A stretch of DNA of 64,000 nucleotides. Origin: Gorsachius magnificus (taxonomy: Eukaryota > Chordata > Aves > Pelecaniformes > Ardeidae). Position numbers and translations under genes: made by a program. The notes beneath the pieces were generated by a model, which did not search any database, was not told where the DNA came from, and worked only from the letters and a program-made list of their open reading frames with translations. Position 1 is the stretch's first letter. Every line of letters begins with the position of its first letter. The DNA is taken from contig CM067081.1 in the NCBI GenBank assembly GCA_034008185.1, positions 80,682,765 through 80,746,764 on the forward strand, written 5' to 3'. Below are positions 1 to 14,200 of the stretch, piece after piece.

Positions 1-1429
1 TTTTTAAATCTTAACAGCATGACTGAGATATGTTTACATTTTTATTCCCCAGAGATGAAGTTGCAACAATAGTTGTCACACTGTTGTGGATGGCAAAGTT
101 ATAAAATTCAGGATTAAATCAATGTGTCCTTCCCAGGAGAATGTTTGAATCCAGTTGAAGCCTGACAAGCTCCCAATGATTTCATCCTCACAACAGCATG
201 CCTCTTGATGAGTCATGCAATTTGAATGCAGCTGCAGTGAGATTTGATCACTGGTGGATGGTACCTTTTGATCTGATGGGCTCCTCATTTTGTATTCACT
301 ATTGATTATTTCATCCATAGTCATTTTCAGAATAACTCAGCGTTTAACGCATTGACCAGCTTGAAGATATCTGATGGTTTGCTTTCTGGAAAACTTGGCC
401 TCAGACTGAAGCCTCATCACAAGTCTGTCCTTGGTTATCTGGTCCCAGAGCTCTCCACTGGAATCATGGACACTCAGGAGCTATGTAGCAGGTCTAAACT
501 GCGGTGTAATGTAGCAGTTCTTGAGGTAGTTTAGGAAGTTGAATTAATCCATCTGCCCTATCACAAATCTCCACATGAGCTAGTCTTCCCTTTTCTCATC
601 TGGTTTGGTTGTATAATGTGTTTAGAAATCAGCTCAATTTCCTTCACATGCACTGTAGATGTACATTTGGACACCCACTCACTCGAAGCGCTGACTGCAT
701 TCAAAACAATAATTTTTACTCCGCTCTGTGGGGGAGTGTAGAAGACAGGTAAAATGCCATGATGCATGCAAACCATAGTCACTCTGGAAAGGTGCTACAA
801 CATGCTGCATCGACTGCAGTTCCCTGACCACCAACGGCCTTGCATCTGTGGAGGGTTATTGTCATCATCAGCAGTAACAATGTAAGAGTGAACAACTCAA
901 GCTAAATCATTGTCTGCCAGGATAGAGTTTCTGTCTGCTGTCTGTCATTTTTCCTTCACATACTGTACAGATGGCCAAGACCTTCCTAGAATTGTTACAT
1001 GGGGCACATGCTCTGTATCTTTCTTCCATTTTCTGAAGAATGCAGACAATATTTGAAGATACCTTTTACCATGTACTAACAGGGAGTCTGTCTTACCACA
1101 ACTCACTACCTTTTAGTTCCTCCTTTTTTTTTTAGATTTATTTTTATATGTTTATAAATAATTTTTTAAGGGGTGTTTTTCAATTTGCTTCAATGAAGCC
1201 AAGACTTCCAACCTGTTTCTCTTAAGATGGGACCATTCAACAGCCAAGATGCATCTGCCATGACCTCTTCAGATTTTCAGGTCCCCAAGACTACTGTGCA
1301 ATAGGAGGAGAGAGAACAGAAGTTGTACATCTGCCTAATCTAGAGATCACTGTTGTCATTATGTTTCAGTTTCCTGTAATATACTTACACAAAAGTCAGT
1401 CATAAGCGATTTTCATAATGGAAATGTTT
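1..1429. other. Unique-looking non-coding DNA
   Basis: No recognisable gene or repeat. The open frames here are under 85 codons, carry no motif and overlap on both strands. A T/A-rich stretch at about 1124-1170 is the only compositional feature. Confidence 0.5.
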
Positions 1430-3440
1430 ATTGAAAGGTATCTCTAGAGGTGTTCTAGTCCAACCTCCCACTCAGACTAGTGGCTATTCCCAACATCGAT
1501 AAGCCCTGGCCTTGTCTAGTCAAATTTTGAAAGTCTCCAAGGAAGAGAACAGGCCCCCATTCCAAGGTTGCAACACCCTCCTGGTCAAGCAGGTTTTCCT
1601 AATGTTCAGACTGAACGTACCAAGCCACAATTTTTGACCACAGAACCTCTCTGTACCATCTTACACTACCACACATTGGCTCCACTATCTTTGTAACTAC
1701 CCTCCAAGTTTTGTAGGCTGCAACTATATTTTCCCTTAGCCTCCTCTTCGGCAGACTCAGTAAACCAAATTCCCTCAAACTGTAGGTCACATGTCCTAGG
1801 TCCCTGACCATCTTGGCAAACCACTCCTGAACACTCTCCAGTTTCCCCACCATGTTTTGTGAAATGGGACAGCCAAAACTGAACCCGGTATTGCAGAGGT
1901 GCTTTCACCAGGACCAAGTAGAAGTCTAATTTTCTCCAGTCTGCTGGTCATAAACCCCCTAATGGAACTCATTACACAGTCTCCTTTATTTGTGCATGTT
2001 CTTGGCTTATATTCACCCAGGAGTCCACTGTAATGACCTTTCAGCAGGGTATTTCAGGTACTTTTCAGCAGGGCTGCTGGCCAGCCCATCATGTCTCAGC
2101 CGGTACTGATGCATGGGAATTCCCATCCTGGGTGGAGGCCTTTGTACTTCTTGATGAACTCCATGAGGTGTCTGTTGGGCCATTTCTCAAACTTCCCAAG
2201 GTCTCCCTAGGTTGAAACTCTGCTATTCATTGTGTTGGTCACTGCCCGTAACCTGTGAATTTGCTGGGAATGCTTTGTGTGGCACCATCCAGGTCTCTGA
2301 TGGTCATGTTCCAATGAACAACATGGACCCCAGTGTTGATGGACAGAGTACAAGACTACTCTGCTCATCACCCTCCGCCAGCCAGACATCAAGCCACTGA
2401 TCACTACCCTCCATGCCTGCCAGTCCAGCTAGGTTTCTGGCAGCCCATTTGTCCTGCTCACAGCTCCTGAGTTTACAAACAAGAATACTGTGGGGCACAG
2501 TGTCAAAGGCCTCATTGAAATCAATGTTTATTAAAAATCAATACTCTCCCCTTATCCACATTGCCAATTATTTTTCTACAGAAGGCCATCAGGTTGGTTA
2601 AACAACACTTGCCCTTGGTAAATCTGTGCTGACTGTTCCTAATCATTTTCTTGTCCTTCAAATGCTTGGAAATGGATTTCAAGAGAATATGCTTCACCCC
2701 TTTTTCCAGGGACTGAAGCAAGGCTGACTGGCCTATAAGCTCCCTGGGTCCTCCACCTTGCCTTTTTTGAAAACAAGCATAGTGTTAGCTTTTATGCACT
2801 TAAGAGAGACCTGCCCTGTTTGCCACTGTTTTTCACAGATGATGATAATAATATCACCGTCACATCCACAAGCTCTGCCAGCATCCTTACCTGAATCCCA
2901 TTATCTCCACAGATTATGATGAGTTCAGCTTCTCTAAGGAGTCCTTAACCTGTTGTTCCCCCACTGCTTTCTTCATTCTCCCTTCTCAAATTGTGCTGGT
3001 AAACACAGAGGTCTGGGAGAGGGCTTTGCTTACCAATGTAAGCAGGCATTCAGTGCTTCAATATTTTCCTTTTTGTCCACGGTTGTCCACTCTAGCCATC
3101 GGTGAATCCATATTTTTTCCTGAGTTTCCTTTTGCCAATAGTATGACTGTAAAGTCCCTTATTGTTATGCTAAATGTCTCTCACCCATCTCAGCTCCAAA
3201 CAAGCTCTGGCCTTCCTGCTTTCATCCCTAAGTACCCAGGCAATGCTTTTTTACTCTTTTTCTTTCATTGCCTGTACCTTTTCCTACCTCTTGTATGTTT
3301 CCTTTTTGTATTTTAGTTCAGTAAGATGTTGCCTGCTTAGCCAAGCATAGCTTCTGCCAAAATTCCTAGCCTTCCTGCACAACAAGATGGTTAACTCCTG
3401 AGATTTCAATAAGTTCTTAAAAAATCAGCCAGCTTTTCTT
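1430..3440 (-). mobile_element. CR1 LINE, antisense, 5'-truncated
   Basis: Read on the minus strand this is about 2 kb of a CR1 non-LTR retrotransposon, covering the region before the reverse transcriptase (RT), the RT, the C-terminal domain and the 3' end. The recognisable pieces come in the correct order from high to low coordinates: a K-x-D-P-G block near 2740-2770, ISKHLKDKK and QHRFTKG at 2600-2690, AFDTVPH near 2490, then the C-terminal ESVQ and LREFGLLSLPKRRL blocks at 1720-1850. The 3' untranslated end, with the usual GTTGGACTAGA-like wording, lies near 1450. No clear terminal 8-bp repeats survive. The 3010-3440 part is placed by its resemblance to the CR1 segment upstream of the RT core, recalled from general knowledge of the family. 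The element is non-functional. Confidence 0.8.
1599..2770 (-). pseudogene. Broken CR1 ORF2 (reverse transcriptase and C-terminal part)
   Basis: The intact protein would be the endonuclease/reverse transcriptase that copies CR1 RNA at a nicked target. Here the frame is broken into at least three pieces (2521-2721, 2304-2498, 1599-1853) by stops and shifts. The finger region and the AFDT segment are readable. The block that should hold the catalytic FADD motif is not recognisable between about 2210 and 2330, where the sequence is short compared with other CR1 copies in this window, so an internal deletion is likely. The C-terminal SLPKRRLRE block aligns with SLEKRRLRG in the intact frame at 17.4-18.3 kb. 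Confidence 0.75.
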
Positions 3441-4849
3441 ACTAGAGAATAAGTATGCACCACTTTGGCTGGAGATTACACGTATTGTGACTTGCCTTCA
3501 TTTCCCTCAAATATTAAAAAAGCTTCTATAAGTGGTAGAAACAATATTCTGTTTAATTACCCAGTTAAACAGCTTTTCTTCTTAAAATAACAGCTGTACT
3601 ATACTTCAAATAGGCATATGTTATGGTACCAGAAAGAGGTACTATAATTATATATAGGAAGAGGAAGCAGGAGTAGATCATACACACATTCACTCACTGT
3701 AAAAAATTCTTCATGTCCTTATCAGCTATGGACAGAGAAGGGTTGTGCATTTAGCCATTCCCTTTCCTCTTCCAGGGGCCGCATCAACCCGAGGGTCAGT
3801 CTGCTCCTTGGTTGCCTCTTGAGTCTTGAGCTATCTTAATTGAAGAAAATCTCCCATGGGCTTGAAGGAAAAAATATGCCTTTTCTTCATGCCATGGAAA
3901 GACCTCCTATTCTTGCATGTGCACATAGCCTCTCCCTCCTCCTCCTCCTTCTGGGTGTCCAGCCATGTAATGCTTGTCACAGTGCAGCTGCCTGTTGCTT
4001 CCTTGTCCCAGCAGGAAACCCACCTTAGCCCATCCTATAGAACCAGTCTGTTCCAGCTGCTGCTTGCTTCCCTTTTCTCACTGCAAAATCCCAACCCCAC
4101 CAAACACCTCCATGGCTATGCAACTGTACTTTAAACTTAGCTAAGAAGTGTTGTCCATCACTTCAATAATAAGAGTAAAATCTTTATTCTGCATTAATTT
4201 AGAACTGGAATTTGAATTCCTGAACATCCCAAAGGAGTCGATATGGCTATTTTCTTCACCCTCTACACAGTGCTTTTGAAGATATTGAAAGCCAACATAA
4301 CTAGCAGGAGATGTAAGAGTAATGAGTATTTTCAAGAGGTGAGGACTACAGTTTCCCACTAAAATGATAAAGCAATCATTTTGTGGTGATGGGATAATGG
4401 CAGGATAATTAAACGCCTACTTCACATGCCTGATCTCTGCAGTTGTTGAGAGAGGGAGAACAGTTAGCTGATCCTTATTGTTTCCTGGAACATGATGGCA
4501 TAAGCAGCACCCGTAACAGGTGAGAAAGTATGATGCAGCTGAGAAACAAGGAAGGTGAAGTTGCTTTGGTTTAGAGAAGGAATTATATGAGCTGCCTGGG
4601 AGAAGTCTCCGATCTTCCATTTTGCATAACAAGAAACCATCCTGCTACCAAAAAGTCGGGGACCAACCCTGTCGTTTTGGCAAAGGCTAAGAAAGCAGAT
4701 GTTGCCAACATTTAATATTGTCTGTGTTGGGATAGTATTTTCATACTTAAAGAATATAGTAAGGTATTTGAAGGCAAAGAGTTGTTAGCTGGTGTCAGCA
4801 TGAAACTGGAAACATATCATAGAGGCTAATGTGATCTTTATCTCATATG
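3441..4849. other. Unique-looking non-coding DNA
   Basis: Nothing recognised. The longest frame (92 codons, 3856-4134, plus) has no domain and overlaps a 62-codon frame on the same strand. It contains a CTC/TCC-rich run near 3931-3950. Confidence 0.45.
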
Positions 4850-5330
4850 GTGAACAGGTTAACAGTGTGAAGTGGATTTGCATATATATTAGCAGTACTT
4901 TTCCAAACATAGATCATAAGAAACTAGTAAGAAAAGTCATGAGGGAGATATGAAGACTGGTCGGGGAAAATGGATTAATAATGGATAGTAAGCAGGCCCC
5001 TGAAGGATCGTAATAAATGATAAAGGATCCTCCTGGCAGAATATGACAGACAAGGTTGCCTGGAGCTATTTTCTATTTAACATTTATATTAGTGATTTAG
5101 AAATTGATTTGATATGGAGTGCATCAAAATTTACAGATGACAAAAGAGGGAGGATTTTTAAAGTCGATACTTGGAGGACATGAATGGATTACACAAGAAT
5201 TTAATGAGGATGCAAAAACAAGGCAGGCATGTGGAATTTCATATTGGCAAATAGAAATGGTATGCTCAGAGAGACTGAAATATGCCTTCAGTGTTGTACC
5301 TTGAGAAGTGGCATTTGAAAAAAACAGAAT
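4850..5330 (+). mobile_element. Eroded old CR1-like LINE fragment (RT region)
   Basis: In pieced-together plus-strand frames the order of RT landmarks is visible: a segment resembling the first catalytic block (Y-I-S-S-T-F-P-N-I-D-H) near 4885-4915, then LFNIYISDLE-like wording at about 5075-5105, then SKFTDD-like wording at about 5125-5145, where intact copies read SKFADD. Stops and frame changes are frequent, so this is far older than the copies at 17.4 or 57.5 kb. The ends are uncertain. Confidence 0.5.
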
Positions 5331-8259
5331 TCACAGGAGAGTTCCTGAGCCATTTGTAAATTATTTTAGTCTTGCTGAAGTTCCCTGCATGGTGGTAAAT
5401 ATTCCCTTCAACAACCCTCTGCAGCATTTCTTTAGGTGATTATTTTCATTCTCATCTCAGTCTTACATTATTACTGGATGTCATACAAGGGATGTAATTT
5501 TAATATGAATCATGCTTTTTAAGCACTGGCACCTACTATGCTCAAACATATATCTAGAAAATATCATAAAGGACTATCTATTTTAAATGCTTTCTTTTTA
5601 GGGGGTGAGGACATAGAGAGGAATAATGGCAGATGCTGTAGAAGAAAACTGTCAACTCCACTCTCGCTCCAATGAGGAAATGAGATCATCTTTGTGACTA
5701 ATTTAAAGTTGATTTGGTAGGATATACATTAACTTTATTTTTACGATTAAATGTTGTTTTAAGGGGAAGCTCGGCATGGCAGCAAGGCACCCTGGGAAAC
5801 TGCAGAGCTTGATTCCTTTTGAAGAATTATGTGCCCCTGTATAAAATACCCAGTATTAAAACTGAATATGATGGCTTATTTTCCCAACAATAAAATTTGG
5901 CATCAAATGCACTTCATAAAATTTAGTTTCTTATAACACATGGTGGCCAAACCACAGGATTATCCAGGGCACTTGGCCATGTTGATCACAGCTCTTAAGA
6001 AAACAAGCCCTGTTACAAAGCTTATTAATTGTCAAAATGGTAAACCCTTTCTTTGAACTGACAAAAATGAAGATTGACATTAGACTGAGTCTAATTCCAA
6101 AAGTTAGACTGTAATATAAGAACTGCTGCACAGGACTAGACCAAGCACCAGAGTCAGAATCCTGATTTAACTGGCAATGACCTGGGAGAGCATTTGAGAG
6201 CAGGGCAGATGTGATTTCCTCAGATTCAATGGCAAATACTTCAGTTTAAATGGTTCCTGCATCAGAAGCGATATCTTTAACTGGTGTCTCTTTAGAGCTT
6301 GGTATAATCTTTCAGGATGCAAACACAGTGGCTCGTAATCATATCTAGAAGTTCTCTTTCCCATGTGTTAGGATTCCTAAATCAGGGATCTGACCTACAG
6401 ATCTAAAATCAGATGAAGCAGTTCCCAGTGAAACAACATCAAAATTGATATTTACAAGTCCAGATAAAATTTACAGTGTTTTGAGAAGTTTGCAGAACTT
6501 GCAGCTCTAATGACAAGTGCCTTTGGAAATCTTTTTTTCATCGTAGACATTTATGCTTTTTAAAGGCCCATAAAGTATACTTCTTCCTCTTCGTTTAGAC
6601 ATCTTTAAATATTTATATATTCCTTTGTTTTTCAGTTGTTTTCATATCTGAAATTCGGTTAATAGTGTGCTATACTGGCGACTTTGAATTAGCTTTTATA
6701 AGTTATTTCAGAGCTGTCTCCTGTCATGTTTCACCAAGCACAGGCAAGGAGGAATTATAAATTCATTTATGCAAGGCAATGCTTTCCTGCTCAAATAGCA
6801 CCCACAGTTTTTTTCATGGATACAGGCAGAATATGGTAATACTCAACATGGGAGAGGGATTCTCGTGCCAGTCACGTCCCAGCATGCGAGAAAGGCGAGA
6901 AAGATTGCTCCTTCCTTCCACACGAATGTTGGTGAATCAGGCTGGTGCCGGCACAATTATTTCCATCAGCCCTGATAAATGAACTTGGATTTGCCCTTCC
7001 TCTGGTCCTGAGAGGCACTTCATGGCACCATCACAGCTTACGAATTCCAACGGTTTACATTTTTCCTCCCTCATCCAGCTCACCTGAAATCCAGAGTACC
7101 GCCTCCACCTGGGGTTACACCAGAAGGCTACAAAATATCTCCAAGCAGATAGATCTGTCAGAGTTTGAGAGACCTGAATTTATACTTTTTTTTTTTTAGA
7201 GTTAAAAATTCATGGAAAAATAAGGAAATAAACCATTGAATTCCCAATGAAGTAAAATGCCTGTCATATAACGCACACTGACTTTTTTCCAACTATGCAT
7301 AAAATCTTTTTAAAGCTGATTTCTGTCTCCTGTCTTTTCATTGCCAGTGGTGATAATGCAGCATTCAAAGGAAAAAAGGATAGACTAAAATTTTTTATGT
7401 GTTTGTTTTTCAGAGAGAAATAGGGCCAAACTGAAAATTCATGTATTCACAGAATTTAACAAAAAGGAGAAAGGGGGAGGGGGGGGAAAGACACATAAAA
7501 AAAAAAGGAGGAAAACCATCTCGAGTGTTAAATGATGTATGATAAGTTAATGTTGATAATGCATCATCTTTAGTCATAGCATGGATGATGGGACTAAAGC
7601 AGAAACGTGGAACACGAAAAAAGAATGTTAATTGAAAAAGGGAACAAAAGTTTTAATCAAAGAATAAGGAACTCATAAAATGACAAGATTAATAAGAAAA
7701 ATGCAGAGCACTAGGGTTGCTTTGGAAGCAATTAGTTACTATCCTGGAAGGCTGTGCAACAATCAGCCTCTAATGTACTTAATGGGCTTAAAGGTCATTT
7801 CTCACCCTCAACAATTCTCCATAATTCACTTCAGTCACAATACAAAAATCACTGGAATATTTAACTGAGTATTACCTGCTGGGGCATAACTGCTTCATTT
7901 CTGATAGGGACTTGGAGATAGCACACAGCATTTTTAATATAACTGATTTGCATATAAATGTGTTTGCATATTAGGGTCTATCAAGAATCGGAAAAAAAAA
8001 AAAATTATTTGTCCACTGTGGACTTCTACACTGTGTGTAGAAGTGGAAGAGAAATGGGGGAAAGAGGAGGGTAGAGGAAAGTTGAAGGGAGGCATGAAAG
8101 CTTCTTTCATAACTGTACTATCACTGTAATCAGTGTAATCATCTACACAGAGAGCCCGTTCCCTTCCCCCTCTGAGCAGGGCTTGGCACCAAAGCCCAAA
8201 CTTAAACTCAAATTCTTGACTTCACTTCTGCCTTTGGAATGTGCAAAACCTGCTCACAA

Positions 8260-8281
8260 GCCCCAAATGTGCCCCAAATGT
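8260..8281. repeat. 11-bp tandem duplication
   Basis: Two adjacent exact copies of GCCCCAAATGT (8260-8270 and 8271-8281). Confidence 0.8.
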
Positions 8282-11200
8282 CTGAGCCTCTAAATCCAAA
8301 TTTGAACATTGGCTCATCTCTACCACAGAGTAACAGCTCCCAAAAAATGTCTTCGCTGTTCACAAGGAGTTTTCTTTTGAACTATTGTGGGAAATGAGGA
8401 CAAAACATTAGACTCCTACACGTGCCTACATCCATTAGGGAATGAAGAAACCCAAACATTTATGCATATATTTACTTTGGAGACGGGCTGACAGCATGTT
8501 GTATCTGACTTGCCTGAGCTAGTTATTACAGACGTAGGTGCAGAAAACAGTGAGTGGTCTAGGAGATGCCTGGAAGTCTTGGATAGGCATAATATCCTGG
8601 GCTTTAAAAATTGTCAGGCTTGTATGCTTTCAAGTCTGAATAACAGCTCATGACACAAAAGATTTTCCTCCACCTCACCGTCCTCAAAAAATCCTTCCAT
8701 TGCATGAAATTCTTGTCAAAGTTCCTATGTATAGATTAAGTTATGTGAGTCTGTAGATTTTTGCCATGAAGAACTATGAACGTATTGTAGCTGCATTTAA
8801 TAATTTGTCTATTTTAGCTTTATTTACTGAATAAACTCTCTTTTTTTTTATTTGCATAAAGTGCCAATGGCAATATTTTGTTTTAATTTAGTAACCTGCA
8901 ATTTAAAAATGTCCTGTTTGATTTCCCTAGGAACTGTGGAAGCGGAGGTGTTTTTAAGTCCCAGACAGCAGTAAAATCATATTTTTAATGGTATTATTTA
9001 TTTTGACTGAGACATCAAATGATTGAGATTTTTTCTTACTATTCCTAGATCTCAATTACTCACAAAGACAAATGTTTTTCCTTATAGTTGTATAAAGCAT
9101 TCTTTTCTCCTGCTTTAATTGCTAGCTTACATTGACTCTTCTGTGGTGAACATTTGTGTTATCTCCTAGTTTTTGTTAAAGATGGCTTCGCGTAACTATG
9201 AAGAATTCTAGATCAGATGGAAAAAATTGTTTAAGTAATAAGAATAAACATACATAATGATGTTTAAGTCCTGCATGAAGAGCACAAGTTCTGCTTGTGA
9301 TTGTACTTCTTCATCTCATATGAGACATGAAAAAAATAAAGTGGATTAACACTATTTGCTCACAAAGAGGGAAAAAAAAAGGGAAATCTAGCATAGGGTT
9401 GTCCTACCCTGGGCACATTGCTGTGCAGTTATTCTGCCTGCTACAGGAGGTGAATCATTGCCTGGCGAGGAACGAGGGGGCGAGTGGAAGTGCAGAGAGG
9501 CTACCCTTGCAAACCCAACTGGGACTTATCTCCAGGTTGCCAACCACTAAGGACCTGGCTTGGCCAATGTCTCCCGTACCCTGGTTGTTGGCTTGTGTAC
9601 CCAGAGGAGAGACCTGCGTGTTGGTCTCAGTGCCTGACTAACTGTTGAAAGCAGCTTGCTGTGGCCGCCAGGTTGCTGAGGAAGATGAGAAGATGAATCA
9701 AAGAGTCCTACCTGTTTTTGTTCAAGGTGTGTCAGCTGGTCACTGGGGGCTTGGTTCAGCCTAGCTCTGCTTCACAGCCTGATATCACAGACTGGGCCAC
9801 CGTGGTGGTACCATTGCAGCCCTACAACTGTTAGGGTTGCCTTACGCCTGCGATCAAACCAAGTGGGTTTAAAAACAACGGCTGGACTCATATACTGAGT
9901 AGGAGTGATGCACTTCACAGAAGCCGTCAGTGGCAAGTAACAAGCTGGGCACTCTACAACCTGCCCTTTCAGGCAGCAGAAATATGCATCACTACGAGGA
10001 ACACAAAATCAGCTCCCTTTCTACTGAAAATGCTCTTTCCTTTAAATTCATCCTGAAACCCTGACTGTTCCGGCTTTCTTGTCTAAATGAAGAAGGCATG
10101 CAAGGTCATGTTTTTCCTTTATTTGAAAAATTAAGGACTATGAGCACTCTGGTGTTCCTTTTCTTTTTTTTAACTTAGCTGATTTAATCTTAATGTCAGA
10201 TGAAATCCATATGAAATGCTTCTACCCTTACAGTGGTTTAAATCTGAAATTATTCTTTTTGTACCACGCTTTCTTCTGTAGAGTTTCATAGGATTTGGTG
10301 GATCAGACCACAGCCTTTTATCAGATTATATTTTCTGCATTTGACTTGCAAACTGATAAATCTCTCCAGTATTTCCTTCAAGAGAAATGGAAGTTGACTG
10401 TTACCCCCCCCTTTCCTCCCCACAGGCCCCCTTTCCGTCTCCAGAAAAACAGTCATCTTGGTTGGTGGAGATATCACTTAATTCTCCTTCTTCCTAAGGT
10501 TTGCACAAGCTGTCCCTTTTTGGAACAAATATTGCTAATTTAGCATTTATAGAAGTAGCAGTTCAAACACTACAAAATTTATAAATCACTAAATTGCAAC
10601 ATCTTTCCTTCTTTAAGAGGAAAATGAAGCTGTGTCAAAAGACTTGGCTCCGGGTGTATTAATATGCAGTTTGAAGGATGTTTTCTAAATCTTTAGGGAA
10701 TGCTACACTTATATTATAATACACCTTAAATATTTTATTTCATTACAGCAAGGATAGGTCTTTGTACTGATGGAATGGACTTTTTTACAGAGGAAATAAA
10801 GAAACTGATAAGAGAGATTCACATGAGAGGATAAGAGGAAAACATGTTCTGTATGTGTAGCAGCAAACTTTAGGATGACAGAGAAAAATGTTTGATAGAT
10901 ACTTAAAATACCAGACACTATCTACAAGGTATTTAGCCAGATGGAGCAGTTACATAAATCTACTGAATTCTGTAGTAAAACTAAACAAGTTTAAATCTGT
11001 TGGTACTGAGTGTTCCCATCCCATATGCAGTCCCCTGAAATCAATAGGAGTTTCTCCTATCATTTCAGGCTTTGGAGTTGACCTCTTCTCCTCTGTGATC
11101 AATTTGTTGGTTGTTATGAACTGTTTTCTACTCAAAGGCAGCTACTACATTCTTGCGCTCCCCTTGTAGGTTTTGTTCCCAGCAGCCTGGTGATATTTAA

Positions 11201-14200
11201 AATTATTGCAGTAGTGACAACAATTAAATAAAAATATCTGAGAGGTTCCAAGTTATTATAGCAAAGCTCTAGTCTCATAGAATCATTTCCTGCTTCATCA
11301 GACATAAACCACTTATTTTTCTGTACACATCTTCAAAGAGAAATGCTGGAACTTATTAAATAAACCATATTATTGCTTTGGATTAATTAGCAGATGGCTT
11401 AATGATATGCACTAGTAATTGCTACTGCTTGCACATATTTGATTATACTTTATTATCATAATTATGTTTAAAATACATCATAGCCATTGATATTTTGTGT
11501 TATGTTTATAATTGGTTTTATAATTGGAATTATGAGTTTTGCAGAGATTGCTATGTCGTTATGTTCTATGTCAAAAGGAATTTTAGGCAGCTTTTTTATC
11601 CTGGTTAAATAAAGATATATTCAAAATATAGATTAAGAACAGCTATATGCAGTGCTGATAACGATCATTTTCAAATAGTTTAGTCCATCGTACCTTCATA
11701 AAATTAATTCACTGCTTCATTACTGTTTGCAAATGGTAATCATCCTCTTGTCTGACTAGTTTTACTGAAAATGAAGATTACAGGAATGTTGTTTTTCAAG
11801 TCTTCAGACACAGCCTCAGTGTTCCAAAATCATTCACACCATGAATGAATATGAGTGTCAAAAAATACTTATATAGTGCTAAGGAAGGATTGGAAAAGAT
11901 GATAACTGTCCATTTCTTACAATAAGTTAAGCTGCATTTGGGTCAAAGACAAACCTATTTTTTTCAATGACATAATGTGCAATAATACCACGACTTCCTC
12001 TTTCTCTTGGTTTTCTGTACACCAAAAAACCCCCAACCCCAAACAGCCCCAAAAAGTCATGTTAAACGTCTAAACTCAAGAAGACAAGAAAGCCAAGAGA
12101 AAGACTTCCGCCCTGAATTCATGCCATTGTGCTGCATGAATTAAGCAAAAATGGATGCTGTTCTCCAACTTTTCTTAAAATTCTTTCTAAAGCTAACCAG
12201 TGTATGAGGACAAACTAGTCCTTTTTTTAACCCCTTGGAACTGTTGGGCTTTTTACAGTTCTTCAAAAAGTTATTAAGGAAAGTTGATGACCATCAGGTC
12301 ACAGATAACTTCTATTATGAAACAAAAGCTAACACAAGAGTAAAGAAATGAAAAGAAGACATTAACAGTCAATTCTCATTAGAAAGACGATGAGGTAGAG
12401 TATTGTATGGCTAAGCTGTAGGATAAATACCTCAATGATCCATAAAATTGACTGTACACAAAAAATAAAATATAAAATCTCCCCGGACAGCTCTGTCACA
12501 TGTTTTGATTTTTACCATGAAACAGAAGGTCAAAGCCAATAAATTATTTGGATTTTAGTTACTTTCTTATTCACAAAGAGGCATCATAATGCATACAGAA
12601 AGATTTACAGCTCTCCACTAGGCATGAGCCTGGATGTGGACAAGGTGTAAGGTTACAAAACCCCTTGAATTTCAGAGGTAGAGGACAAATGTCTCTGGTT
12701 AAAAAAAAAAATACACTTTTACATCTCACTTTTACAGTAATGACTCATGAGTACTGTGATTCTGCTTTGTTGTTTGTTTCCCCAGCCACGTAGAAATCAT
12801 CATCCTCCACGTGTTCAATTCACAAATACCTGTAGGCCCGTTTCAGGATTTCAGCAGTAGGCAAGGTGTGTGCTAATGTAGGTGTTTTCAGCTTTGAAAT
12901 AAATGAATTTGGATTTAACACTTTAAGACTCATACTGTATCTCAGAGAGTCATACACCCTTAGAAAAAATTTCTCTAATTAAAGAAATTAAGAAGATCGT
13001 TGGTATTTCTCTGTTTTTCCTGATTCATACACTTTTAATCAGGCAATGTTCTGCTTGCTTTCTCATATCAATTTTCCAGTGACAAATAACTGATGATCTA
13101 AACCATGAAAATGCAAACATTTTCTTACATATATTGACAGATTGGGCTTGGCTGCAATATTCACTGAATTGTATTTGTATCTCAAGGCCTTCCTTTTATT
13201 CAACTATATAATGCATAAAATAACGAATGACAGAACAGAAGAGCCCTGATGCTTACAACAGATTCTTAAATTCACCTTTAGCTATGGACTTATGTTCCAA
13301 AAGTGCTGAGCACCTCTGGGTTGCATTAAAACCACTGCAACAGACAATAATCAGACTGAGAATGGTATCAATGAGATTTAGATGCATTAGTTTTGAGAAA
13401 CATGTTTGAAAATGGCAACCACAAATGTTAATAGTTCTATGCAGGAGCCATATAAGTATCATAATCAAAAAAGGTGTCTGTAATATGCAGTTGTTATATC
13501 TGGTGCAACTAAAATTTAGTATTACTCCTGTTGCCTACGGAAGAATTTCTATTGCTGAAGTTTCTATGGGAATAACGTCTGAGACATCATCAGTACAAAG
13601 AAATGGCAAGAGCAATCTGTTTTAGATCAAAAACAGAAGCTCAATTTAAAACAACTCTGAGAGTATTCTGTAAGGAGAATAGAAGACAGACATTTAAAAT
13701 AGTAAGGAATGCCAGTGAAAGCTCATGGCAGGATTTGAATACTCGCTTTCACTTTTTATTACTGTCCACTCAGTAATTGTCCTTGCAGAGGAGGCCTCTG
13801 CAGAGTCCCCTACTTTGAATAACTCCACATCCCTGTAAAATTAAACTTTTGTTAAGTGAGCAGGACTGTATATCAATGCAGAGCAGCACTTCTCACAAGA
13901 GTCTATAAAATCGTGTGGCAAAACTGTACTGCCTAAAAGGCCACCAGGGAAAATTAAGCTAAAGAATCTGCTGAAGTATACCCCTTAAGCCAGACAGACC
14001 ATCCAAGCCAAACACAGGAGTAATCAAGACAAGTCACAACAGAGCTCTTTAAGTCCCAGTGTATCTCTGTTTCTTTCTCTCACTTTAGGTGACTGCCATT
14101 CATAGTTTTCCTTTTAAATTATGAAAATACATTTTATATGACATTTATAATCCAGAGTTAGAAAAATGTTGTTACAATTTGACTAGGTCACTCTGAAAAC

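Noticed and set aside
3856..4134. 92-codon plus-strand frame with a hydrophobic serine/leucine-rich stretch
   Set aside because: It arises from CTCCTCCTC-type sequence, overlaps another frame on the same strand, and has no domain or exon structure.
9400..10020. GC-richer block considered as an old LTR or a promoter CpG island
   Set aside because: No TG...CA edges, duplications, TATA/poly(A) pair or match to the LTRs in this window could be shown, and CpG content is modest.
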